Positions 46,226 to 55,299 of a DNA stretch of 64,000 nt are shown piece after piece. Below the pieces are notes generated by a model that was not told the origin of the DNA, made no database searches, and saw nothing but the letters and a program-made list of their open reading frames with translations. Positions within the stretch are counted from its first letter, which is position 1; the number at the start of each line of letters is the position of its first letter. The stretch covers positions 186,001 to 250,000 of the forward strand of contig NZ_CAJHOA010000001.1 of NCBI RefSeq assembly GCF_905120345.1, in the 5' to 3' direction. Both the position numbers and the translations under genes were made by a program. The stretch is from Denitrificimonas caeni (GTDB lineage Bacteria; Pseudomonadota; Gammaproteobacteria; Pseudomonadales; Pseudomonadaceae).

Positions 46226-47308
46226 TTACAGCTTTGCAAGGGCTGCGACTACCGCATCACCCATTTCTGCAGTGCCCACTTTACGCATACCGGGCGAGAA
46301 GATATCGCCAGTACGCAAGCCTTGATCCAGCACATCACTGACGGCTTGCTCAATCGCATCAGCCGCAGCCAGTTGGTTAAAGCTGTAACGCAGCATCATC
46401 GAAACTGACAAAATTGTAGCCAGTGGATTAGCAATGCCTTGCCCCGCAATATCCGGTGCAGAACCATGACATGGCTCATACATACCTTTGTTATCGGAGT
46501 CCAAAGACGCGGATGGCAGCATACCAATTGAGCCGGTCAACATTGAAGCTTGATCCGATAGAATATCACCAAACATATTTTCAGTGACAATCACATCAAA
46601 CTGTTTAGGTGCACGCACCAATTGCATCGAAGCGTTATCCACATACAGATGGCTCAGCTCAACATCTGGGTAATCTTTAGCAACTTCAATCACCACTTCA
46701 CGCCATAGACGACTGGACTCCAGTACGTTGGCCTTATCCACTGAGCACAGCTTCTTATTGCGCAAACGTGCCATATCAAAACCGACTTTAGCAATACGAC
46801 GGATTTCACTTTCTTTGTACGGCAGCGTGTCATACGCCATGCGTTCGCCATTTTCTAAGGTTACTGTCTCGCGCGGTGAACCAAAGTAAATACCACCGGT
46901 TAACTCGCGGACAATCAGGATATCCAGACCGGAAACCACTTCAGGCTTAAGCGTTGAAGCTTCTGCTAATTGTGGGTACAAAATAGCTGGGCGCAAGTTA
47001 CCAAACAAGCTCAACTCAGAACGAAGCTTCAATAAACCACGCTCAGGACGGATGGCTCGATCCAAAGTATCCCATTTAGGACCACCGACTGCACCCAGTA
47101 AGATCGCATCAACTTCACGCGCAAGAGCTAAGGTCGAATCCGCTAAAGGTACACCGTGCTTATCAATTGCTGCACCGCCCAGCTCTCCGTCAACCAACTC
47201 AAAAGCTAAGTTGAATTTTTCGTTGGCGAGTTTTAATACTTTAATTGCTTCATGAGTAATTTCTGGACCAATACCATCACCGGGTAATACTAGAATTTTC
47301 TTAGACAT
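46226..47308 (-). CDS. leuB: 3-isopropylmalate dehydrogenase
   Basis: NAD-dependent oxidative decarboxylation of 3-isopropylmalate, the third leucine-specific step. The 360 residues begin [16 protein letters not shown], which fixes the start at 47308; a longer frame to 47350 is unconserved. The substrate-binding arginines ([13 protein letters not shown]), the [10 protein letters not shown] motif and the metal-binding [10 protein letters not shown] are present. It is third in the leuCDB operon, 51 bases after leuD. Confidence 0.98.
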   Translation of the reverse strand: MSKKILVLPGDGIGPEITHEAIKVLKLANEKFNLAFELVDGELGGAAIDKHGVPLADSTLALAREVDAILLGAVGGPKWDTLDRAIRPERGLLKLRSELSLFGNLRPAILYPQLAEASTLKPEVVSGLDILIVRELTGGIYFGSPRETVTLENGERMAYDTLPYKESEIRRIAKVGFDMARLRNKKLCSVDKANVLESSRLWREVVIEVAKDYPDVELSHLYVDNASMQLVRAPKQFDVIVTENMFGDILSDQASMLTGSIGMLPSASLDSDNKGMYEPCHGSAPDIAGQGIANPLATILSVSMMLRYSFNQLAAADAIEQAVSDVLDQGLRTGDIFSPGMRKVGTAEMGDAVVAALAKL

Positions 47309-47359
47309 TATCAATACTCTGGGCTGCGGGTATGTAGACTCGCAGCACACTTAATTAAA

Positions 47360-48004
47360 TTAAAGGGCGCCAAACAACCATGGATTAGCATTTTTATAGC
47401 CCACTTCAAACTCGCGGATCTGTTCGGCATCTTGCAAAGTTAAACCGATATCATCCAGACCATTGAGCAAGCAGTGCTTACGGAAAGCATCCACTTCAAA
47501 TGAGTACTGCACGCCGTCTGGGCGCGTGACTGTCTGTGCTGCTAAATCGATAGTCAGTTGATAGCCTTCAGTTGCTTCAGCCTGGGCAAACAGTTCATTG
47601 ACTTCAGCAGCAGTTAAAACAATCGGTAGTAAACCGTTTTTAAAGCTGTTGTTGTAAAAAATATCAGCAAAGCTTGGTGCGATAATGGCACGAAAACCAT
47701 ACTCTTCTAACGCCCAAGGCGCATGCTCGCGACTGGAGCCGCAACCAAAGTTTTCTTGTGCTAATAAGACACTGGCCCCTTGGTAACGCGGATAATTGAG
47801 CACGAACTCAGTATTGATTGGGCGCTGACTGCTGTCTTGGTCTGGCTGGCCTTCATCAAGATAGCGCCACTCATCAAATAAATTCGGACCAAAGCCGGTG
47901 CGCTTAATTGATTTCAAAAACTGCTTTGGAATAATTTGGTCAGTATCAACGTTGGCACGATCCAACGGAGCAACTAAACCCTGATGTTGAGTAAAGGCTT
48001 TCAT
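47360..48004 (-). CDS. leuD: 3-isopropylmalate dehydratase small subunit
   Basis: Small subunit (swivel domain) of the aconitase-like isomerase that interconverts 2- and 3-isopropylmalate. It has 214 residues, with the motif [15 protein letters not shown] typical of aconitase domain 4 and a [10 protein letters not shown]-terminus. It works as a heterodimer with LeuC, whose gene ends 2 bases upstream. Confidence 0.98.
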   Translation of the reverse strand: MKAFTQHQGLVAPLDRANVDTDQIIPKQFLKSIKRTGFGPNLFDEWRYLDEGQPDQDSSQRPINTEFVLNYPRYQGASVLLAQENFGCGSSREHAPWALEEYGFRAIIAPSFADIFYNNSFKNGLLPIVLTAAEVNELFAQAEATEGYQLTIDLAAQTVTRPDGVQYSFEVDAFRKHCLLNGLDDIGLTLQDAEQIREFEVGYKNANPWLFGAL

Positions 48005-48006
48005 GC

Positions 48007-49440
48007 TTATGCTCCCTCGTTTAATAATTCACGCACATCAACAAAATGACCTTTAACTGCGGCTGCCGCTGCCATTGCCGGACTCACCAAATGGGTACGA
48101 CCGCCAGCACCTTGACGGCCTTCAAAGTTACGATTTGAAGTTGATGCACAATGCTCGCCGCTACCCAATTTATCTGGGTTCATCGCTAAGCACATGGAGC
48201 AGCCTGGCTCACGCCATTCAAAACCGGCGTCAATAAATATTTTATCCAAGCCTTCTTTTTCTGCTTGCAGCTTGACCAAACCTGAGCCTGGTACCACCAT
48301 CGCTTGAATGACATTACTGGCAACTTTACGGCCCCTTGCTACTTCGGCAGCAGCGCGCAAGTCTTCGATGCGCGAGTTGGTGCACGAACCAATAAACACA
48401 CGATCCACTTTAATATCAGTAATCGCTTGGTTGGCTTGTAAACCCATATATTTCAACGCACGGGTAATGGAATCACGTTTAACTGGATCGGCTTCTTGTG
48501 CTGGATCAGGCACATTAGCGCTCACCGGCAGAACCATCTCAGGCGAGGTACCCCAACTGACTTGCGGAATAATATCTTCAGCGCGCATTTCCACAATGGT
48601 GTCAAAGTGTGCATCAGCATCGGAAACCAGATTTTTCCATGATTCTATTGCGGCATGCCAATCTGCACCCTTAGGTGAATAGGGACGGCCTTCGACATAA
48701 TCAATAGTTTTCTGATCAACAGCAACCATACCGACGCGGGCACCAGCTTCGATCGACATGTTACAGACGGTCATACGACCTTCCATGGACAGCTCACGAA
48801 TCGCGCTACCAGCAAACTCAACAGCGTGACCATTACCACCCGCAGTACCAATTTTACCAATAACCGCAAGCACGATATCTTTAGCGGTGACGCCTGCTGG
48901 AACTTGTCCTTCAACCCGCACTTGCATGTTTTTCATTTTCTTTGCGACTAAGCACTGAGTCGCTAGCACATGCTCAACCTCTGAGGTGCCAATACCATGC
49001 GCTAACGCACCGAAAGCACCATGGGTTGAGGTGTGTGAGTCACCACAGACGACAGTCATACCAGGCAAGGTTGCGCCCTGTTCTGGGCCAATCACATGCA
49101 CGATACCTTGACGAACGTCGTTCATTTTAAACTGCAAAATGCCGTACTCATCGCAGTTATCATCCAAGGTTTGTACTTGAATGCGCGACACCTTATCAAT
49201 AATTGCGTCAATCCCACCGGCACGCTCAGATTTTGTCGTCGGCACGTTATGGTCTGGCGTAGCGATATTGCTATCAATGCGCCATGGCTTACGTTTAGCT
49301 AAGCGTAAACCCGCAAACGCTTGCGGCGAGGTCACTTCATGTAAAATATGACGGTCGATGTAAATCAACGAAGAGCCGTCATCGCGGCGTTTAACTTCGT
49401 GCATCTCCCAGAGTTTGTCGTAAAGCGTTTTTCCAGCCAT
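48007..49440 (-). CDS. leuC: 3-isopropylmalate dehydratase large subunit
   Basis: Large subunit of isopropylmalate isomerase, binding a 4Fe-4S cluster. It has 477 residues. The cluster cysteines are visible in FIGSCTNSR (about 348) and in the [12 protein letters not shown] motif (about 408-418), and the substrate region [12 protein letters not shown] is near residue 131. It is the first gene of leuCDB and divergent from a LysR regulator 172 bases away. Confidence 0.98.
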   Translation of the reverse strand: MAGKTLYDKLWEMHEVKRRDDGSSLIYIDRHILHEVTSPQAFAGLRLAKRKPWRIDSNIATPDHNVPTTKSERAGGIDAIIDKVSRIQVQTLDDNCDEYGILQFKMNDVRQGIVHVIGPEQGATLPGMTVVCGDSHTSTHGAFGALAHGIGTSEVEHVLATQCLVAKKMKNMQVRVEGQVPAGVTAKDIVLAVIGKIGTAGGNGHAVEFAGSAIRELSMEGRMTVCNMSIEAGARVGMVAVDQKTIDYVEGRPYSPKGADWHAAIESWKNLVSDADAHFDTIVEMRAEDIIPQVSWGTSPEMVLPVSANVPDPAQEADPVKRDSITRALKYMGLQANQAITDIKVDRVFIGSCTNSRIEDLRAAAEVARGRKVASNVIQAMVVPGSGLVKLQAEKEGLDKIFIDAGFEWREPGCSMCLAMNPDKLGSGEHCASTSNRNFEGRQGAGGRTHLVSPAMAAAAAVKGHFVDVRELLNEGA

Positions 49441-49550
49441 TAGACCATCCTCATCAGCGTTATGTGCAGTGGTGCGGTTAACCCACTGCTTATTAACCTA
49501 TCCTATGAACTTTGTACAAATAACTCAAATTGATATTTCTTATCCGTTAG

Positions 49551-49565
49551 ATTCCATTTAGGAAT
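49551..49565. promoter_or_regulatory. Candidate LysR-type operator (T-N11-A palindrome)
   Basis: ATTCCATTTAGGAAT is a perfect 5-bp inverted repeat around a 5-base centre and fits the T-N11-A core of LysR-family sites. It lies 47 bases before the lysR start and about 110 bases before leuC. Autoregulation and leu control are inference. Confidence 0.4.
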
Positions 49566-49612
49566 AGCAGTATAGTAAAAGCTTTCCTGTTTAGATAATT
49601 TGAGTACTGCTA

Positions 49613-50482
49613 ATGGACCTCGCCAGCCTACAAACTTTTATTGCTATCGCTGAACAACGCAGCTTCTCTTTGGCGGGTGAGCGTTTGCATGTTACCCAAC
49701 CGGCGATCAGTAAGCGCCTCGCCAGCCTTGAAGAGCAATTGGGTGTACGCTTATTTGATCGCGTGGGCCGTGAGACCTCGTTAACTGAAGCGGGACAAGC
49801 GCTGTTGCCACGAGCCTATCGCATTGTTAATGAACTGGATGATGCCCGTCGTGCGCTGACTAATCTCAGTGGTACGGTCAGTGGTCGTCTTAGCCTAGCC
49901 ACCAGCCACCATATTGGTTTACGCCGCTTGCCACCGGTGCTGCGCGCTTTTACTAAGCGTTACCCTGAGGTGATGCTGGATATTCGCTTTCTCGATTCTG
50001 AAGTCGCCTATTCTGATGTATTGCACGGCCGCTGTGAGCTGGCGATTATCACCCTGTCACCGCACTGCGAGGCGCCGCTGCAAGCCGTTAAGGTCTGGCA
50101 AGATGATTTAGCTTTTGTTGTTGCACCTGACCACCCTCTTTCCCACCGCCAGCAGATTAACTTAGCAGATTTATGCGCCTATCCAGCGGTATTTCCCGGC
50201 ACCCATACCTTTACTCGAAAAATTGCCTTACAGCTGTTTGATCAAGCAGGTCTTACCCCTAATATCAGTATGAGCACCAACTATATGGAAACCATTAAAA
50301 TGATGGTCTCCATTGGTTTGGCGTGGAGTGTATTACCTCTCACGATGCTGGATACATCGGTGGTACGTTTACCCATCAGTGATGCCAGCCTCAGCCGTGA
50401 CTTGGGCTATATCGTGCATACCGAACGAACACTATCCAATGCTGCACAAGCCTTTATGCAGATGCTCAGCATCACCGACTGA
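49613..50482 (+). CDS. LysR family transcriptional regulator
   Basis: DNA-binding regulator of 289 residues: an N-terminal winged helix-turn-helix (about 1-60, ITQPAISKRLASLEEQLGVRLF-type, here starting HVTQPAIS) and a periplasmic-binding-protein-like effector domain. It is divergent from leuCDB, as in P. aeruginosa, so control of leucine synthesis genes is likely, but the effector cannot be named. The ATG is at 49613 and no strong ribosome binding site is visible. Confidence 0.92.
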   Translation: MDLASLQTFIAIAEQRSFSLAGERLHVTQPAISKRLASLEEQLGVRLFDRVGRETSLTEAGQALLPRAYRIVNELDDARRALTNLSGTVSGRLSLATSHHIGLRRLPPVLRAFTKRYPEVMLDIRFLDSEVAYSDVLHGRCELAIITLSPHCEAPLQAVKVWQDDLAFVVAPDHPLSHRQQINLADLCAYPAVFPGTHTFTRKIALQLFDQAGLTPNISMSTNYMETIKMMVSIGLAWSVLPLTMLDTSVVRLPISDASLSRDLGYIVHTERTLSNAAQAFMQMLSITD

Positions 50483-50507
50483 CAGAGTCAGGAAGAAAAC
50501 TAACTGC

Positions 50508-51497
50508 TTAAGCCGGCTGCTTCAGCAGTTGTTCAATAGGGTTAAACTCACCCGCCACAAAACCAAAGAGTCGATCAATCTCCTTGCAGTCGGTCACTCG
50601 GCGTAACAGGTTAAACAGCTGTTGCGCTTCTGGATAGTTGCGGGTCAGCATCACCAGCCATTGCTTGAGACGCCCCGGTGCACTGATCGGCGTTAGAGTC
50701 AAACGCACCTGACGCCAAAACTCACGCAACATTGGTTGCAGTTCTTGCCAAGTTTTCAGTTGATACTCGATACCATCACGTGCTGAGGCAATTTGTTTGG
50801 CCAGATCAGGACGAGAGACTAAACCGCGGCCCAGCATTACATGATCGACACCACTGACTTCACGGCAGCGATACCAGTCCTCCAGCGTCCAAATATCACC
50901 ATTGGCAAACACGGGGATATTGACGATATCTTGGACTTTAGCGACCCATTCCCAATGCGCCGGCGGTTTGTAGCCATCAGTTTTAGTACGTGCATGTACG
51001 ACGATTTGTGCTGAACCACCAGCGGCTAAAGCGCGCGCGCAATCCATCGCGCCATCGGGACTGTCATAGCCTAAGCGCATCTTGGTCGTGAGTGGGATAT
51101 GCGCAGGCATTCCTGCGCGAACGGCTTCCACGATTTTAAACAACCCTTCTGGTTCGCGCAGCAAGATCGCACCGCCATTGGATTTATTGACAGTTTTAGC
51201 GGGGCAGCCAAAGTTTAAATCAATCACTGGCGCACCAAGCTCGCAGGCTTTTGCTGCATTATCGGCCAAGGCATAGGGGTCAGAACCTAGCAGCTGTACC
51301 CGCATTGGTGTACCCGCGGCAGTCTTCGCACCCTGTTCGAGTTCTGGCGCAAGCCGGTGATAGATGTGGGTCGGCAAGAGTTGGTCGGTGACCCGCACAA
51401 ACTCAGTCACGCACCAGTCAATGCCGCCCTGCTCGGTCAGCACGTCACGTAAAATATGATCGACCAAGCCTTGCATCGGCGCTAAAGCAATTTGCAC
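50508..51497 (-). CDS. dusC: tRNA-dihydrouridine(16) synthase
   Basis: FMN-dependent reductase making dihydrouridine at position 16 of tRNA D loops. It has 329 residues with catalytic Cys98 in [10 protein letters not shown], the same number as in E. coli DusC, and the flavin-binding APMQG start. The DusC subclass is supported by the APMQGLVD N-terminus. The start is GTG at 51497 with a weak GGA signal. A strong hairpin (51520-51540) sits just 22 bases upstream of the start. Confidence 0.94.
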   Translation of the reverse strand: MQIALAPMQGLVDHILRDVLTEQGGIDWCVTEFVRVTDQLLPTHIYHRLAPELEQGAKTAAGTPMRVQLLGSDPYALADNAAKACELGAPVIDLNFGCPAKTVNKSNGGAILLREPEGLFKIVEAVRAGMPAHIPLTTKMRLGYDSPDGAMDCARALAAGGSAQIVVHARTKTDGYKPPAHWEWVAKVQDIVNIPVFANGDIWTLEDWYRCREVSGVDHVMLGRGLVSRPDLAKQIASARDGIEYQLKTWQELQPMLREFWRQVRLTLTPISAPGRLKQWLVMLTRNYPEAQQLFNLLRRVTDCKEIDRLFGFVAGEFNPIEQLLKQPA

Positions 51498-51519
51498 AAT
51501 ATAGAATCCAAAAATAAAC

Positions 51520-51540
51520 TGGCGCTTAGTTTAAGCGCCA
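51520..51540 (-). terminator. Terminator hairpin after the thioesterase gene, just upstream of dusC
   Basis: Perfect 9-bp stem TGGCGCTTA/TAAGCGCCA with a 3-base loop. On the minus strand it is followed by GTTTATTTTT. It lies about 90 bases after the thioesterase stop and 22 bases before the dusC start, so it may also act as an attenuator for dusC. Confidence 0.8.
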
Positions 51541-51629
51541 ATCGAAAATAACAGTATTCAATTCGGCAAAGCAGATATTTAGCGCTGTACTGAATCGTCC
51601 ACAAACAGGTCTTTCACTGGTCATACAAC

Positions 51630-52073
51630 TCATGCAGTTTGCTCAGGTAACATGACTGCGCCATAGCCCTGAACAAACTCTGCTGGCATCCGCTTAGGCC
51701 GTCCTGTCGACAGTTCAATACAAACAAAAGTCGTTTTGGCTCGCAACAAGGTGACACCATCGGCGAGGCGCACCAATTGAAAATAACGATCCATGCGTAA
51801 GCGTTGGTCTGAGTGAGCAATCCAGGTGGCCATCTGTAACGCTTCGCCTTTATAGGCACTGGCCAGATAATCAATCTCATGTCGCAATACCGCCATGCCA
51901 CGATCTAAGGCTTGATACTCAGCAAAGCCCAAGCCTAATTCAATGGAATGCTGCCAAGCGCACGCCTCCATCCACTGCACATAGACTGCATTATTAACAT
52001 GATCAAATTCATCAATATCAGCAGATTCAGCACGCAGCGCTATAACATAAGGTTTGGGGTAATCCCAACTCAT
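51630..52073 (-). CDS. Acyl-CoA thioesterase (4HBT hot-dog fold)
   Basis: Thioesterase of the 4-hydroxybenzoyl-CoA/YbgC/FadM kind, 147 residues. The catalytic region EFDHVNNAVYVQWMEA carries the conserved Asp and the HVNN motif. It hydrolyses an acyl-CoA of unknown chain length. The ATG at 52073 overlaps the eda stop codon (ATGA), which decides the start over a longer frame to 52106. Its coupling to eda is unusual, since no metabolic link is obvious. A terminator hairpin follows at 51520-51540. Confidence 0.88.
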   Translation of the reverse strand: MSWDYPKPYVIALRAESADIDEFDHVNNAVYVQWMEACAWQHSIELGLGFAEYQALDRGMAVLRHEIDYLASAYKGEALQMATWIAHSDQRLRMDRYFQLVRLADGVTLLRAKTTFVCIELSTGRPKRMPAEFVQGYGAVMLPEQTA

Positions 52074-52717
52074 GTGAGTGATTCCAAGTGCCCTGCCATT
52101 GCACAAGCTTCACGCGCCAGTTGAGTAATTTGATCCCAAGCTTGCGCCTGCACCAGACTTGCTGGAGCAACCCAGGTCCCACCACAGCACGCCACATTCG
52201 GCAAACTCAAATAACTCAATAAATTATCACGTGTTACACCACCAGTCGGGCAGAAGCTAATTCCGGTAAAGGGTCCTTTAAAGCTATTGAGCATACGCAC
52301 ACTGGCGCCACCATTAGCAGGGAATAACTTCAAGGAACGGTAGCCATATTCTAAAGCTGATAATACCTCTGAAGGGGTCATCACGGCCGGTAAGTAAGGT
52401 AAATCAGTTTCTTGGGCGGCCATTGCCAAACGCTCAGTAAAACCTGGACTGACGGCAAACTGTGCACCGGCCTCAATTGCTTGACCGAACTGCTCAACAT
52501 TAATCACAGTACCAGCACCGACAATCAACTCGGGTACTTCTTGGCGAATAACTTTTAATGCTTCTAATGCTTGCGGCGTACGCAAGGTCACTTCAATCAC
52601 ATTTAAGCCACCTGCACTCAGCGCTTGCGCCAAGCCCACCGCACGCTCAACATCATCAATCACCAGTACCGGTAAGACTGGATAGGCGCAGCGTAAGATT
52701 TTTTCCATGGTTAGCAT
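52070..52717 (-). CDS. eda: 2-keto-3-deoxy-6-phosphogluconate aldolase
   Basis: Splits KDPG into pyruvate and glyceraldehyde 3-phosphate, the last step of the Entner-Doudoroff route. A 215-residue class I aldolase with the catalytic Glu in VIEVTLRT and the Schiff-base lysine in LKLFPANGG. AGAGGA is about 8 bases before the ATG. It follows edd by 3 bases and overlaps the thioesterase gene by 4. Confidence 0.97.
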   Translation of the reverse strand: MLTMEKILRCAYPVLPVLVIDDVERAVGLAQALSAGGLNVIEVTLRTPQALEALKVIRQEVPELIVGAGTVINVEQFGQAIEAGAQFAVSPGFTERLAMAAQETDLPYLPAVMTPSEVLSALEYGYRSLKLFPANGGASVRMLNSFKGPFTGISFCPTGGVTRDNLLSYLSLPNVACCGGTWVAPASLVQAQAWDQITQLAREACAMAGHLESLT

Positions 52718-52720
52718 AAT

Positions 52721-54532
52721 TCAGTCCTCTAAAAGAAAGCTGGCACCTTGATCTGCAGGCCCAACCCAACGACGTTGTGCAGCAAATAAAGGCAATCCAT
52801 AGCCCAAGGGGGCATCGTTTGGTACCTGTGCATCACTGCGTAGAGCCAACTGTTCAGCTGCTACATGCACATGCAGTAAATCCTGACGAGCATCAATCTC
52901 AATCAAATCACCTTCTTGCAAACGACTTAAGACGCCACCTTTAGCGGCTTCAGGGGTCACATGCAACACAGCTAGGATCTTACCGGATGCACCCGACAAG
53001 CGGCCATCTGTCACTAATGCAACTCTTTGTCCATTGTTCTGTAAATTAGCCAATAATGGTATCAGCTTATGCAGCTCTGGCATGCCATTCGCGGATGGGC
53101 CTTGAAAACGTAATACCAACACCAGATCGCCGGTCAATTGCCCTGCAGCATAGGCTGCTAAAACATCATCCTGTCGATCAAATATCCGTGCAGGTGCCTT
53201 AATTGACCAGAACTCTTCTTTGACTGCCGATGTTTTCACTACCGCACGGCCTAAATTCCCTGCGAGTAAGTGTAGGCCGCTGTGTTTTACAAAAGGCGCG
53301 GCATAGGGGCGCAGAATGTCCTCGGCAAGGCTCTCGCGTGGTACTTCGCGCCACTCCAACGTCTGTTTATTTAGATGGGGTGCTCGCGTATAGGCATCCA
53401 TACCTTGTCCAGCAACGGTGTATACATCGTTATGCAGCAGTCCATTCTCAAGTAACTCTCGCAATAACCACGCGACGCCACCGGCAGCATGAAACTGGTT
53501 CACATCGGCAGAACCATTCGGGTAAATCTGTGCCAACAACGGCACCACCTGCGATAAGCCAGCCATATCTTCCCAACGCAATTCATAGCCTGCTGCGCGG
53601 GCTATGGCAGGCAAATGTAAGGTGTGATTGGTGGAGCCACCGCTGGCCAACAAGGCGACTGCGCCATTCACTAAAGCTTTGGCATCAATTTGCACCGCTA
53701 AAGGTAAAAAGCGACCGCCTTGCCGCGTATTATTAACCAACAAACGCGCAGCCTCATCGGTCAAGGCGTGGCGTAAATCAGAGACAGGTGAAACAAAAGC
53801 AGTACCGGGCACATGCAAACCCATGGCCTCCATCAACATCTGATTGCTATTGGAGGTACCATAAAAAGTACAGGTACCCGGTTCATGGTAGGCTGCTAAT
53901 TCAGCTTCAAGCAGCTCTTTACTGCCCACTAAACCTGCAGCATATCGCTCGCGCACTGCGGCTTTTTCAGGATTAGATAAGCCCGAGCTCATTGGTCCTG
54001 CAGGGACAAACACGGCGGGCAAATGACCAAAATGTAGCGCGCCAATTAATAAGCCCGGCACAATCTTATCGCAGACACCTAAATACAGCGCACCATCAAA
54101 TACGCCATGGCTTAGACCTATCGCTGCGGCTTGAGCAATAAGATCCCGCGAAAACAAAGATAACTGCATACCCGGTGTGCCTTGGGTAATACCATCACAC
54201 ATGGCGGGTACACCGGCAGCAAATTGTGCGCTGGCACCATAACGGTACAGCGTTTCTTTAAGCTGATCGGGATAGTTTTTAAGTGGTGCATGGGCAGACA
54301 ACATATCGTTGTAGCTGGAAATGATCGCCATGTGCGCCGCGCCACCTTGACGCATAATCAAGCGTTGCTCATCCGGTTGTGCAGCCATCACATGAGCCAG
54401 ATTTGAGCAACCATGAGCACGATTAACGCCCTGCTCTGCGGCTTGTAAAGATGTCGTTAGATAGGCAGAACGACGTCGCTTCGAGCGTTCCTCTATCTGT
54501 TGGGTAATACGCTCAACAACGGGATGTAACAT
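52721..54532 (-). CDS. edd: 6-phosphogluconate dehydratase
   Basis: Converts 6-phosphogluconate to KDPG, the committing step of the Entner-Doudoroff pathway. It is an iron-sulfur enzyme of the IlvD/Edd family, 603 residues. Cluster cysteines are visible in MCDGITQGTPGMQ and VCDKIVPG, with a third in the N-terminal HGCSNLAH. Two Met codons are adjacent at 54535 and 54532; AAGGAAGGA is better spaced for the second. It lies about 48 bases after pgl and 3 bases before eda. Confidence 0.97.
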   Translation of the reverse strand: MLHPVVERITQQIEERSKRRRSAYLTTSLQAAEQGVNRAHGCSNLAHVMAAQPDEQRLIMRQGGAAHMAIISSYNDMLSAHAPLKNYPDQLKETLYRYGASAQFAAGVPAMCDGITQGTPGMQLSLFSRDLIAQAAAIGLSHGVFDGALYLGVCDKIVPGLLIGALHFGHLPAVFVPAGPMSSGLSNPEKAAVRERYAAGLVGSKELLEAELAAYHEPGTCTFYGTSNSNQMLMEAMGLHVPGTAFVSPVSDLRHALTDEAARLLVNNTRQGGRFLPLAVQIDAKALVNGAVALLASGGSTNHTLHLPAIARAAGYELRWEDMAGLSQVVPLLAQIYPNGSADVNQFHAAGGVAWLLRELLENGLLHNDVYTVAGQGMDAYTRAPHLNKQTLEWREVPRESLAEDILRPYAAPFVKHSGLHLLAGNLGRAVVKTSAVKEEFWSIKAPARIFDRQDDVLAAYAAGQLTGDLVLVLRFQGPSANGMPELHKLIPLLANLQNNGQRVALVTDGRLSGASGKILAVLHVTPEAAKGGVLSRLQEGDLIEIDARQDLLHVHVAAEQLALRSDAQVPNDAPLGYGLPLFAAQRRWVGPADQGASFLLED

Positions 54533-54580
54533 CATGAGTCCTTCCTTTTCGGCGCGCTGTGTAGCACAACTATCGATAAT

Positions 54581-55264
54581 CTAAGGCGCCCAGTAAATCT
54601 GCACCGGCATTGGTGCATGCCACAGTAAATGATAGATCGGTAAAGATTGTGTGGTCGGATCATTGGCCAATACACGATCAATCATCAGTCGTTTTCTGTC
54701 ACCAAACACTAAAAGTCCCAGCCACTGAGTGGCACATAGCATAGGGAAGTTTAATGATAAACGTACCTTCGGTTCATCTGGCGCTAAACCGACTAAAGCT
54801 GAAGGCGGCTCAGTCAGTTGCAAAGCAGTCATTAAATTGGGCATGCCTGGAAATAGCGAAGCAATATGCCCATCACCACCCATACCTAATAAGGTGGCGG
54901 CAAAGGGTAAATGAGGTTGTAATGCTTGTGCCCAAGCCTCACTCGAGTCTTGAGCCGTACTGGCAAGGATTGGATCTAGCACTGTAGCGCGCGGCAATGC
55001 GCCACGCAGCATTTTAGCGTTACTGTGCGCACTGTTATCAGAGACCCAGCGTTCATCGGTCAGACTGACATAAATGTCAGGCCAAGACAGGTCGAGTTGC
55101 TTGAGACAGCCGAGTAAGCCTGCCGGAGTACGACCTCCAGGCAGGAGTAAACTCGCCTTATCCTGAGTCTGTAACGCCTGCGTAATGCAGGATGCCAACT
55201 GATCGCTCAGCGCTGTGTTACATGCTTGCTGTGTGGCAAACGTATGCAATAAGGCCTGTGACAT
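54581..55264 (-). CDS. pgl: 6-phosphogluconolactonase
   Basis: Hydrolyses 6-phosphogluconolactone to 6-phosphogluconate, just upstream of Edd in metabolism. It has 227 residues of the SugC/DevB type with LLPGGRTPAGLL, the LTDERWV motif and LGMGGDGHIASLFPG. The ATG at 55264 is preceded by a strong GGAGG at 5 bases, which rules out a longer frame to 55276. It lies 35 bases after the helicase gene. zwf, which precedes pgl in most pseudomonads, is absent here. Confidence 0.96.
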   Translation of the reverse strand: MSQALLHTFATQQACNTALSDQLASCITQALQTQDKASLLLPGGRTPAGLLGCLKQLDLSWPDIYVSLTDERWVSDNSAHSNAKMLRGALPRATVLDPILASTAQDSSEAWAQALQPHLPFAATLLGMGGDGHIASLFPGMPNLMTALQLTEPPSALVGLAPDEPKVRLSLNFPMLCATQWLGLLVFGDRKRLMIDRVLANDPTTQSLPIYHLLWHAPMPVQIYWAP

Positions 55265-55299
55265 TGACACCTCCAAAAGCTATAAATCGAGCCGCAGAG

